13,216 bases of DNA from JAUIEH01 sp964483375 (GTDB taxonomy: Bacteria; Pseudomonadota; Alphaproteobacteria; Caulobacterales; Maricaulaceae). This document shows, piece by piece, positions 1 through 6,650 of this stretch. The notes under the pieces are model-generated. The model was given only the letters and a program-made list of their open reading frames with translations, was not told the DNA's origin and searched no databases. Each line of letters opens with the position of its first letter. Within the stretch, counting starts at the first letter, position 1. The position numbers and the translations under genes are program-made. The stretch is from positions 1 to 13,216 of the forward strand of contig CAZABJ010000067.1 of NCBI GenBank assembly GCA_964483375.1. Reading direction: 5' to 3'.

Positions 1-54
1 TCGTCTAGACGCGTCCAACCCGCAGTGAGACCCTTCTGTCATCATAATTCGACG

Positions 55-60
55 GGGAGG
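55..60 (+). promoter_or_regulatory. Ribosome binding site of the esterase autotransporter
   Basis: GGGAGG lies 7 bases before the ATG at 68 and fixes this start. No convincing promoter can be resolved in the 54 bases upstream; CATAAT at 43-48 resembles a -10 box but has no matching -35. Confidence 0.75.
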
Positions 61-67
61 ACGTCTC

Positions 68-1993
68 ATGAAGAAACTGCTGAGCGGAGCCGCCGCTGCG
101 GCGCTTTTGTCCAGCACGGCGACAGCGCAAAACATCGACAATCGGTTTGACGATTTCTTCGTCATCGGGGACAGCCTGTCCGACACCGGCAGCCTTAGCG
201 GCATCACCTTCGGCCTCCTGCCGGGCGGGAACTATTATAATGGCCGTTTCTCCAACGGACCCGTCTGGGCCGAACGCTTGGGCTTCAATATCGGTCGCGA
301 CCCGGGCCTGCTCTTCTTAGACCCGCTGTTTCCCTTTTTCGTGGACGGCTACAGCTTCGCCCATGGCGGGGCGGCGTCCGGCCCCGTCGGCCCCCTCGCC
401 TTCGGCCCGCTGGACGCCCAAAACCAGGCGTCGCGCTTTGACTCCCTGTCCGGCTATCTGGGCGTGGGAGGCGACGACCTTGGCGCGCTATGGGTCGGCA
501 ACAACGACTATCTGCTGAACGGGCTGACCGACCCGTCCGTCGCGGTGGCGAATATCGAAGACATCCTGGGCGTGATGTCCGGGGCTGGGCTGGAAACCAT
601 CATCCTGTTCGGCGTGCCGCGGCTGGGCCTCACCCCCTCCGCGCTGGACGATCCGCAACGCTCCGCCCAGCTCAACGCGCTGTCGTTTGAACACAATGCG
701 CTGTTGCGAGGGCGGGTCTCGGGGCTGGAAGGCGAGCTGGGAACCGACCTCATCTTCATCGAAACCGGCATTGCGTTCGACATCATCACCGCCCTGCCGC
801 AGCTGTTCGGCTTGTCCAACGTCACCGACGCCTGCCTGGACAACGGCCTGGTGCTGAACGCCTGCCCGGACGACTGGCTCTTCTATGACGGCGTGCACCC
901 CACCGATCGCGGCCATGAAATCATCTCCCGCATCGTGGAGGCGTCCGTCATCCGCGAAGCCGCCCCGGCGGTTTCCGGCAGGGCGCTGCGCGCCTCTGGC
1001 GCGTCGGCGAGCCTGTCGACGGCCGCCCCCTTGCGGGCGCGCTTGGATGCGGCCTCTCGCGGTGTAACCGGGGTGTCTTTCATGGCGCCGGGCGCGTTCG
1101 GGCCCGGCCGAACGGTCACCTCAAGCGGGGTGGCCCTGGTGTCGGCGCCCGCGCCGAGACGGGCGGCGACCACCCTTTACGCGTTCTCCAACAGCCCGGA
1201 CGGGGCGTTCCTGGACGCCGCTTCGACCCGCTTGACCGGCCTTAGCGGCGGGGTGGAGACGACCGCGTTCGGCATGGACGTGTGGGCGAACGATCGGTTG
1301 TTGCTCGGCGGCTTGGCCGCGTTTAGCGCCGAGACGAACGCGTTTGACGTCGCCCCTGTGGGCGCGGCGGTCGAGGAAAGCGCCGCCGCCAATCTATATG
1401 CGCTCTATCAGGACGGCGATTTCACCGCCAGCGCCTGGCTCGGCGTGGCGCAGGACAGGCGCGAGGCGCGCCGCGCCACCGGGCTGGCCGAGCTGCCGCT
1501 GGCCTATGGCGAGGCGGAGACAGCCACCGCCACCCTCGCCATGCGGGCGACGCGGTCTTTCGCCCTGGCCGGCATTGCGCTGAGCCCTTCGCTTGAGGCC
1601 GGCTTCGCCGCGGTGACGCGCGAGGCCTATCGCGAAAACGGCACCTTGGGCCTTCTTGACGCTGACATTCCGGCCGAGAGCGCCGCTTCGGCCCATGTCT
1701 CGCTCGGCCTGGTCGCTTCGCGCGACTGGGCGGCGAGCGACTGGTCGGGCCGCTTTGATCTGACCGCCGCAGTCATCGCAGCAAGCGACGCCCGGGTCGG
1801 GCTCGCGCCGGCGGTGAATGCGGCTGTGCTGCGCGGCGACGACGCGGCCTTGGCCGAAAGCGGGGTGCATCTGGGGCTCGGCGTGTCTTTGTTCGAAGCG
1901 CACGGCTTTGCGCTTCGCGCCGACGCCGAAACGCTCGCCAGCGGGGCCGGCGTCGAGGAAGGCTATCGCCTGCGCGGGGTTTTCCGCTTCTAA
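68..1993 (+). CDS. GDSL/SGNH-family esterase autotransporter (EstA-like)
   Basis: Predicted outer-membrane-anchored lipase/esterase of 641 residues that hydrolyses ester bonds at the cell surface. A signal peptide (Lys2-Lys3, Ala/Leu core) probably ends at Ala20. The GDSL block FVIGDSLSDTG supplies the nucleophile Ser36. Further SGNH blocks are the Gly100-Gly101 turn, GNND (144-147; Asn146 for the oxyanion hole) and DGVHPTDRGHE, giving Asp274 and His277 of the triad. A Cys pair just before that last block may form a disulfide. An Ala-rich linker (about 300-370) leads to about 270 residues of alternating hydrophobic strands ending in LRGVFRF, a C-terminal Phe signature for BAM-dependent barrel insertion. 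Length and domain order match Pseudomonas EstA-type autotransporters. The ATG is chosen because GGGAGG lies 7 bases upstream and the signal peptide starts there. The true substrate cannot be read from sequence. Confidence 0.93.
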   Translation: MKKLLSGAAAAALLSSTATAQNIDNRFDDFFVIGDSLSDTGSLSGITFGLLPGGNYYNGRFSNGPVWAERLGFNIGRDPGLLFLDPLFPFFVDGYSFAHGGAASGPVGPLAFGPLDAQNQASRFDSLSGYLGVGGDDLGALWVGNNDYLLNGLTDPSVAVANIEDILGVMSGAGLETIILFGVPRLGLTPSALDDPQRSAQLNALSFEHNALLRGRVSGLEGELGTDLIFIETGIAFDIITALPQLFGLSNVTDACLDNGLVLNACPDDWLFYDGVHPTDRGHEIISRIVEASVIREAAPAVSGRALRASGASASLSTAAPLRARLDAASRGVTGVSFMAPGAFGPGRTVTSSGVALVSAPAPRRAATTLYAFSNSPDGAFLDAASTRLTGLSGGVETTAFGMDVWANDRLLLGGLAAFSAETNAFDVAPVGAAVEESAAANLYALYQDGDFTASAWLGVAQDRREARRATGLAELPLAYGEAETATATLAMRATRSFALAGIALSPSLEAGFAAVTREAYRENGTLGLLDADIPAESAASAHVSLGLVASRDWAASDWSGRFDLTAAVIAASDARVGLAPAVNAAVLRGDDAALAESGVHLGLGVSLFEAHGFALRADAETLASGAGVEEGYRLRGVFRF

Positions 1994-1996
1994 GCC

Positions 1997-2027
1997 CGCG
2001 GGCGCCCCCGCTGCGGGGGCGCCCGCG
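1997..2027 (+). terminator. Perfect GC-rich inverted repeat, putative transcription terminator
   Basis: CGCGGGCGCCCCCGC (1997-2011) and its exact reverse complement (2013-2027) flank a single T. In RNA this would fold as a very stable hairpin of about 13-14 bp with a 3-5 base loop. It begins 3 bases after the esterase stop codon, the expected place for a terminator. No T-run follows, so it may stop RNA polymerase inefficiently or instead protect the 3' end of the mRNA. It separates the esterase from the acyl-CoA dehydrogenase-like gene. Confidence 0.6.
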
Positions 2028-2061
2028 CCTGCCCTGCGACACCTTGCATGGAGCCTCCGAC

Positions 2062-3255
2062 ATGACCGACCTCGCCGCGAGCCTGCCCCCGGCCTATCGC
2101 GACCCCGCCGCCGCCGCCCAAGCGTTGCGCGGAGAGATCGAGACCGGCTGCGCCTCGGTAGAGCGAGATCGCCGGCTGCCCGCAGGCGTGGTCGCCGTGC
2201 TGAACGACGCCGGGTTGCTCGCGCTGACGATCCCCGCAGCCTATGGCGGCGCGGAAACGCCGCCGGCGCAGATCTACGAGGCCATCCAAGAGACCGCCTA
2301 CGCCGACAGCGCGGCGGGCTGGTGTTTGATGATTTACCTCACCGCCGGGGTGACGGCGGCGGGATTGCCCGAGGCCTGGGCGCGCGAGATTTTCGCAGTC
2401 GGCGCGCGCACCCCGGTGGTCGCCGGCGCCTCAGCGCCCATGGGGCGGGCGCGGCCGGTCGAAGGGGGCTGGGAGGTTTCGGGACGCTGGACCTGGGGGT
2501 CTGGCTCCCACCACGCCGATTGGATGTTCGGCGGCGTGATCGTTGAAGAGGACGGGGACATGCGCCGCGCCCCTAACGGCATGCCGTTGGTCTATGCCGC
2601 CGCCTTTTCCCGCGATCAATTCCGACTGCACGACAATTGGGACCCGTCAGGCCTACGAGGCACGGGCAGCGTCGACTTCGAGGTCGATGGCGCGTTCGTG
2701 CCAGAGGGGCGTTGGATTGTGAACGGTCTGCCTCATTTGACGGTCGACACGCCGCTCTATCGCTTCCCCTTCTTTGGGTTTTTCGCCGGCTGCGTCGCGG
2801 CGGTCCCGATCGGGATCGCGCGCCGGGCGTTGGACGACTTCACCGCGCTGGCTCAAAAGAAAGTGCCCGCCTGGCGCACCAAGACCATCGACCAGTCCGC
2901 GCTGGTGCAATTCGATCTCGCCCGCGCCGAGGCGTTGGTGGAAGGCGGACGGCGCTATCTCGCGCACGCGACCGAAGAGATTTTCGACAAAGTCCGCGCC
3001 GGCGACGCACCGACATTGGCGGACCGGCGGACCCTGCGGCTGGCCGCATCCCAGGCGACAAAAATGGCCGCAGAGGCGGTCGATATCGTCTACGCCGCCG
3101 GGGGCGGCACCTCGCTGCAAAGCGGATGCTCGCTGCAGCGCCACTTCCGCGACATTCACGCCGCCACCCAACACATCATGGTTCACCAGAACGCTTGGCG
3201 CACGCTGGGCGCGACACGGCTGTTCGACGACCTGCCCGACGCAGCGATGGTGTAG
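2062..3255 (+). CDS. Acyl-CoA dehydrogenase-family flavoprotein
   Basis: A 397-residue protein with the acyl-CoA dehydrogenase fold: an N-terminal helical domain (about 1-115, including LLALTIPAAYGG), a central beta domain (about 118-220) and a C-terminal helical domain. The central part carries SGRWTWGSGSHHADW (140-154) and DNWDPSGLRGTGSVDFEV (191-208), the typical W-x-x-x-G-L-R-x-T-G-S signature. The C-terminal RDIHAATQHIMVHQNAW resembles the Acyl-CoA_dh_2 (HsaA/DszC-like) branch, in which many members are FMN/FAD-dependent monooxygenases or oxidases rather than fatty-acyl dehydrogenases. I could not identify a catalytic base confidently, so both oxidation of an acyl-CoA and flavin-dependent oxygenation remain possible. 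The ATG at 2062 is preferred over an upstream TTG at 2044 because GGAG sits 8 bases before it. No signal peptide, so cytoplasmic. Confidence 0.85.
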   Translation: MTDLAASLPPAYRDPAAAAQALRGEIETGCASVERDRRLPAGVVAVLNDAGLLALTIPAAYGGAETPPAQIYEAIQETAYADSAAGWCLMIYLTAGVTAAGLPEAWAREIFAVGARTPVVAGASAPMGRARPVEGGWEVSGRWTWGSGSHHADWMFGGVIVEEDGDMRRAPNGMPLVYAAAFSRDQFRLHDNWDPSGLRGTGSVDFEVDGAFVPEGRWIVNGLPHLTVDTPLYRFPFFGFFAGCVAAVPIGIARRALDDFTALAQKKVPAWRTKTIDQSALVQFDLARAEALVEGGRRYLAHATEEIFDKVRAGDAPTLADRRTLRLAASQATKMAAEAVDIVYAAGGGTSLQSGCSLQRHFRDIHAATQHIMVHQNAWRTLGATRLFDDLPDAAMV

Positions 3256-3285
3256 CGCGCGTGTCAGCCCCCCAACGAGCCTTCC

Positions 3286-3521
3286 ATGGGGCTGGCGGAG
3301 CAAGGCGATACCCTGCTCGTCGCCGAGCGTCGGCCTTGGCGGCTCATCGTGACTTTCGGCGTTCTCTGTTTTGGGGTCGCCGTCCTTGCCGCAAGCGTCG
3401 CGGTACGATCGCCTGCCGACCGGATGGGCGCTGTGGTCATGCTGGGCGGCGCCGCGCTCCTCGGCTCGGTATCCGGCCGGATCCTGTTCACGCGGATCGA
3501 GACGGTTTTCGATCGGTCGAA
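3286..3521 (+). CDS. Putative two-helix membrane protein, truncated by the assembly gap
   Basis: The frame runs from ATG 3286 into the N gap, giving about 78 visible residues. A short cytoplasmic-type N-terminus (MGLAEQGDTLLVAERRPWR) precedes two hydrophobic stretches, LIVTFGVLCFGVAVLAASVAV and MGAVVMLGGAALLGSVSG, separated by a short polar loop. After them comes RILFTRIETVFDRS, where the frame is lost. A membrane hairpin followed by a beta-rich segment starting with a T-V-F-D-R type strand occurs in small bacterial membrane proteins of unknown function, but I recognise no specific family. The gene starts 30 bases after the acyl-CoA dehydrogenase-like stop and may be cotranscribed with it. 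The ribosome binding site is weak (CGAG, about 8 bases upstream). It is convergent with the hemolysin III gene on the other side of the gap. Confidence 0.55.
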
Positions 3522-3621
3522 NNNNNNNNNNNNNNNNNNNNNNNNNNNNNNNNNNNNNNNNNNNNNNNNNNNNNNNNNNNNNNNNNNNNNNNNNNNNNNN
3601 NNNNNNNNNNNNNNNNNNNNN
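3522..3621. other. Assembly gap (100 N)
   Basis: Exactly 100 unknown bases, the conventional placeholder for a gap of unknown size. The real distance and content are therefore unknown, and any reading frame drawn through the gap is meaningless. It hides the 3' ends of the two convergent genes on either side and possibly other sequence. Confidence 0.98.
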
Positions 3622-4295
3622 TACGCGACAGGTCCCGCCGACACCGCCGCTAGGATCGCGAAATAGTGCAGCACCGCTGCGGTGACGACCGTGCCGTGCC
3701 AGGCCACATTGTGGAACGGCAGGTGGTCTTTGATGTGAAAGATGGTGCCCAGAGAATAAATCACCCCGCCTGCGATCAGGAGCCATATGACGGTGGGGCT
3801 CACCGATGCGAGCAGCGGCTGCACCGCCGCCACCACGCTCCAGCCCATGGCCAGGCACACCACGACCATGAATTTGTCGACCTTGCGCCCGAGCGCGAGC
3901 GAGAGAATGACGCCCAGGGCCGCCAGCGACCAGATCACCGAAAACAGGCTGACGCCCCAGGCCCCGCCGATTTTTGAGAGCGCAAAAGGGCTGTAGGTGC
4001 CTGCGATCATCAAGAAGATGGCGGCGTGATCGAAGCGGAGCAAAACCTCTTTGGTGCGTGACGGCTTCCAAGCGTTGAACAGCAAGGACGCCACGAGCAT
4101 GAACACCACGCCTGTGGCGTAGAGCGGCAAGCTGATGGCCAGCGCCGCGGAGCCCGCCGAGAACCCGACCATGAACAATATGGGCAGGCCGATGGCCGCC
4201 AGAACCAAGCCCGCGGCGTGCACGCCGATATCGGCCCAACGCTCAGCGCGCGTGAAGCGGGGGAACGGCGGGAACGCGGCGACTTCCTCTGACAC
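3622..4295 (-). CDS. Hemolysin III / PAQR-family membrane protein, 3' end in gap
   Basis: 224 residues are visible of a seven-helix inner-membrane protein of the HlyIII/YqfA/PAQR family. Hydrophobic segments lie near 25-47, 49-73, 90-106, 114-135, 142-162, 168-186 and 199-220. Family hallmarks are the RFDHAAIFLMIAGTYSPF motif (His90 in helix 3) and the C-terminal FHNVAWH...LHYFAIL motif (His200, His210); such histidines bind a metal ion in this superfamily and suggest hydrolase-like or lipid-related membrane chemistry. Bacterial members are often called hemolysins, but cytolysis is not established for most. The last helix is essentially complete, so few residues are lost in the gap. I choose the GTG at 4295 (MSEEVAAFPPF) because AGGAG lies 7 bases upstream; a longer frame opens at GTG 4349, with ATG 4337 inside it, but neither has a good ribosome binding site. 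Confidence 0.88.
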
Positions 4296-4302
4296 GCTCA
4301 GG

Positions 4303-4307
4303 CTCCT
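4303..4307 (-). promoter_or_regulatory. Ribosome binding site deciding the hemolysin III start
   Basis: AGGAG on the minus strand, 7 bases before GTG 4295. It supports a start 18 codons downstream of the longest possible frame and gives an N-terminus typical of the family. Confidence 0.65.
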
Positions 4308-4460
4308 GTCTTCGTCGACGGGACGTAGGCCCGCCATCCGTTGCGCCACCTTAGGAGAGCAGGCGTTTTACCCCTCCGCCAAGGGGGGCGCGCCGCTCTG
4401 TGTGCAACGCGCGCCCGACCGTGGCGCCGAAACGTCAGCGGTAAGCCTGGCTGAAGATGG

Positions 4461-4913
4461 TTAGCGTTTGGTTTGACCGCCGCCGTCATCTTCGGAGGTC
4501 AGAGGCTCGCCGGTCCAGTCGAACGCCGGTTCCGCAAAGCAATTGTTCCAAACCGCGCGCCAAGCGCTTGGGAATTGCTGGGATTCAAAGGTCAGAACGA
4601 TGCGGCCCCAACTGTCGGTTTGGGTTCCCAGCGGATCGACGAGCTGGGCCTGGCAGGTCGCCCCGCCGTCATATTCCACCCAATAGCCTTCATAGGTTCC
4701 CCGGCCGCCCATCATGTCCTCAGCCATGCCGGGGAGATAGATCCGCCCGCCAATCTCGCCGTTCTCGCTCACGAAATAGCTGAAAACGGCGGTGTTGTTC
4801 TCGATGGTCGTCTCCCAATAGACCTCGCCGAACGTCGACGACCAGGCTTCGTCCGCGCTTGCTTGGCCCAAAGCAGCCGCCGCTGCGGCGCACGCTAAGG
4901 TGATGGCCCGCAT
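4461..4913 (-). CDS. Small secreted protein of unknown function
   Basis: A 150-residue protein that I do not recognise. It starts with a clear signal peptide (Arg2, an Ala-rich core, ASA before Asp21), so the mature part of about 130 residues should be periplasmic or exported. There is no lipobox. The mature region is acidic and aromatic-rich with beta-strand character (GEVYWETTIENNTAVFSYFV, GRIYLPG, GTYEGYWVEY, SWGRIVLTF). It has just two cysteines, Cys87 and Cys125, which could form one disulfide. The C-terminal tail (LTSEDDGGGQTKR) looks disordered. The ATG at 4913 has GGGAG 7 bases upstream. The gene lies 188 bases downstream of selO and 165 bases upstream of the hemolysin III gene on the same strand, so it is probably transcribed on its own. 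Confidence 0.75.
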   Translation of the reverse strand: MRAITLACAAAAAALGQASADEAWSSTFGEVYWETTIENNTAVFSYFVSENGEIGGRIYLPGMAEDMMGGRGTYEGYWVEYDGGATCQAQLVDPLGTQTDSWGRIVLTFESQQFPSAWRAVWNNCFAEPAFDWTGEPLTSEDDGGGQTKR

Positions 4914-5101
4914 GGTGATTCTCCCTCGCTTTGATGCGGCTCGCCATTAGGTCGAGAGGATGCGGCGCTATGATGGCGAGGTCCAAGACGGCCGTTGCGG
5001 GCGGTCGATCATGGCGATGCGCCGATGGCCTGGCGGCGCCGCTTGGACGCATGCTCGCCGAACGCCCTCTCTGAGGCGCTCGACATCGTCTCTCCTGGCC
5101 G
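4914..5101. other. Intergenic region between selO and the small secreted protein
   Basis: 188 bases separating two minus-strand genes. It contains the GGGAG ribosome binding site of the secreted protein near the left end. I see no convincing terminator hairpin, promoter, tRNA or small gene; the open frames crossing it are arginine-rich shadows. Confidence 0.4.
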
Positions 5102-6526
5102 TCAATGCGGCGGGGAAAGCGCGTAAGCGTCTCTTGTCGCTTCTTGACGAGCGATTTCCGCATGAAACGGCGCCCAGTCGTCGGCTTCGTCGATGGCCGA
5201 CCAAACGGACCGGATGCGGTCCAAAGTCAGCGCGGCGATGTCGTCGCCGCTAAAAAACGCGGGGTCGCGGCGCACGCCCGGCGCGGGGTCGCGGTCGGAG
5301 AGCGCGGCCTTGAAGGCCTCGAAGTCAGCGCCTCGATAGGCGCCCTCGCGCGGTCCCGATTGCGCGGCTTCCGCTTCAATCCCGCCAAACCAATCGAAGA
5401 ACAGCGCGTCGAACGGCAATCGCGAGCGATGCAAGAACCTCAGACTTGTCGAGGCGAGCGCGGCGTCGGCTTCGGGACCTCGGGAAGCGACCCCCAATCG
5501 GCGCGCGAATGCGGCCCCGAGCGCGGGCTGATAGGCGTCCTGAAAACTGTTGAGCGCAGGCGTAAGCGTATCAGGGTCGGCGATGAGGGTGAGGCATTCA
5601 GCCAAGCGGTGCAGGTTCCAAAACGTCGCTTCGGGCTGTCGGGCGTAAGCGTAAATGCCGCCCTGGTCGAAATAGGCCGCCGTGAAGCCCGGCTCGTAAA
5701 CCGCGAGAAAGCGTGACGGACCGTAGTCGAAGCTTTCGCCTGTCACCGTCATATTGTCGGAGTTCAAGACGCCATGAACGAACCCCGCCGCCATCCAGGC
5801 CGCGCAAAGCCGCGCATTCGCAGCGACCGCGGCGCGGAGAAAGGCCGGCGCTCGTTCAGTCTCCGGCTCCGCCGCCAGGTCGGGGAAATAGCACGCGATC
5901 GCGTGCTCCATCAGCGCACGAACACGCTCTGGCGCATCCTCAAAAGCATGGCGCTGAAACGACCCGATGCGCACATGGCTGTGCTGAAGCCGGGTCATCA
6001 ACCCGCCGCGCGCGGGGCTCGGCTCGTCATATCGGTCCAAGCGTTCGCCGGTGTCGAACAACGCCAGGATCGAACAGCCCGGCACGCCGCGCGCTTCAAG
6101 CGCCGCGGCGATGAGCGCCTCGCGCACCCCGCCCTGCAAGGTCATTCGACCGTCGCCGGTCCTCGACCAGGGCGTCTGGCCTGAGCCTTTTGTCGCCAAA
6201 TCTAAAAGTCGCCCGCGTTCATCACGCAGCTGGGCGAACAGGAAGCCTCGACCATCGCCGATGTCAGGGTTGTAAACCCGAAACTGATGGCCGTGATACC
6301 GCATCGCGCGGGGCGGCGTGATGTTCTCCGGCAGGGGTGCGAAGTCTGCGAAATGCTTGGATTTTTCCTCCGTCGTGAGCACGCCCAGGCCCACCCGCGC
6401 GGCGGCGCGCGCATCCCACCGCTTCAGTTTGGCGGCGGGGAAGGCGGCCGGCTCCACCGCATCGGAAAACGCAGGTCCGAGGTCGGGAAATCGCGGGTCG
6501 GGACGATAGGCGGGCGAAACAGGCAT
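5102..6526 (-). CDS. selO: SelO-family protein adenylyltransferase (YdiU)
   Basis: A 474-residue pseudokinase-fold enzyme that, in studied members, transfers AMP from ATP to Ser/Thr/Tyr of proteins (AMPylation) and is linked to oxidative stress. Visible signatures are MRYHGHQFRVYNPDIGDGRG, KGSGQTPWSRTGDGR (Lys113), GGVREAL (Glu136), TRLQHSHVRIGSF (an Arg for nucleotide binding), and HGVLNSDNM with DYGP (Asp257, Asn258, Asp267), matching the metal-binding and catalytic residues of the family with the usual 10-residue spacing. The N-terminal two thirds align well with SelO; the C-terminal third is divergent. It ends in DAYALSPPH and lacks the Cys-rich or Sec-containing tail and the NP-x-Y-V-x-R segment common in other members. 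ATG 6526 is chosen because MPVSPAYRPDPRF is the expected N-terminus; longer frames run into the divergent receptor gene. There is no clear ribosome binding site. Confidence 0.93.
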   Translation of the reverse strand: MPVSPAYRPDPRFPDLGPAFSDAVEPAAFPAAKLKRWDARAAARVGLGVLTTEEKSKHFADFAPLPENITPPRAMRYHGHQFRVYNPDIGDGRGFLFAQLRDERGRLLDLATKGSGQTPWSRTGDGRMTLQGGVREALIAAALEARGVPGCSILALFDTGERLDRYDEPSPARGGLMTRLQHSHVRIGSFQRHAFEDAPERVRALMEHAIACYFPDLAAEPETERAPAFLRAAVAANARLCAAWMAAGFVHGVLNSDNMTVTGESFDYGPSRFLAVYEPGFTAAYFDQGGIYAYARQPEATFWNLHRLAECLTLIADPDTLTPALNSFQDAYQPALGAAFARRLGVASRGPEADAALASTSLRFLHRSRLPFDALFFDWFGGIEAEAAQSGPREGAYRGADFEAFKAALSDRDPAPGVRRDPAFFSGDDIAALTLDRIRSVWSAIDEADDWAPFHAEIARQEATRDAYALSPPH

Positions 6527-6531
6527 GCCGC

Positions 6532-6560
6532 TCAATAGCGCGAGGCGCGGACCTCGCCAA
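6532..6560 (-). promoter_or_regulatory. Candidate selO promoter giving a near-leaderless mRNA
   Basis: On the minus strand, TTGGCGA (-35-like) is followed after 14 bases by GCTATTGA (-10-like), resembling the alphaproteobacterial consensus TTGACG-N10-14-GCTANAWC. The -10 ends about 5 bases before the selO ATG, so transcription would begin at or very near the start codon. This fits the missing ribosome binding site. It is pattern matching only. Confidence 0.35.
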
Positions 6561-6568
6561 ACGTCGGC

Positions 6569-6598
6569 TTGGCGCAATCCGCCTACACCGCTATGGAC
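6569..6598 (+). promoter_or_regulatory. Candidate promoter of the TonB-dependent receptor
   Basis: TTGGCGC (6569-6575), 14 bases, then GCTATGGAC (6590-6598): the same architecture as the candidate selO promoter on the other strand. Transcription would start around 6603-6605, leaving a leader of about 46-48 bases with AGGAG near its end. No clear operator or Fur-like repeat is visible. Confidence 0.35.
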
Positions 6599-6640
6599 AC
6601 GGCGAGCCGTTCGTCCGGCTGCGTCCTTTTTCTTGATCCC

Positions 6641-6645
6641 AGGAG
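6641..6645 (+). promoter_or_regulatory. Ribosome binding site of the TonB-dependent receptor
   Basis: AGGAG 5 bases before ATG 6651 fixes the start and excludes the longer in-frame opening at 6525, which would overlap the start of selO. Confidence 0.75.
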
Positions 6646-6650
6646 CCTTC

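Noticed and set aside
2653..4239. Minus-strand frames that appear to run across the N gap (also 3264-4349)
   Set aside because: The gap length is arbitrary, so continuity of frame is meaningless. Left of the gap these frames are shadows of plus-strand genes; only the part from 3622 rightwards in the 4295 frame is a real gene.
4320..4375. A stretch on the minus strand with CTCCTAAG that recalls a tRNA-Arg anticodon loop
   Set aside because: There is no T-arm consensus, no matching acceptor stem and no D-arm; the flanks of the supposed anticodon pair over only 4 bp.
4370..4392. CCCCT / AGGGG small inverted repeat
   Set aside because: A stem of only 5 bp, no T-run on either strand and not next to a stop codon, so not called as a terminator.
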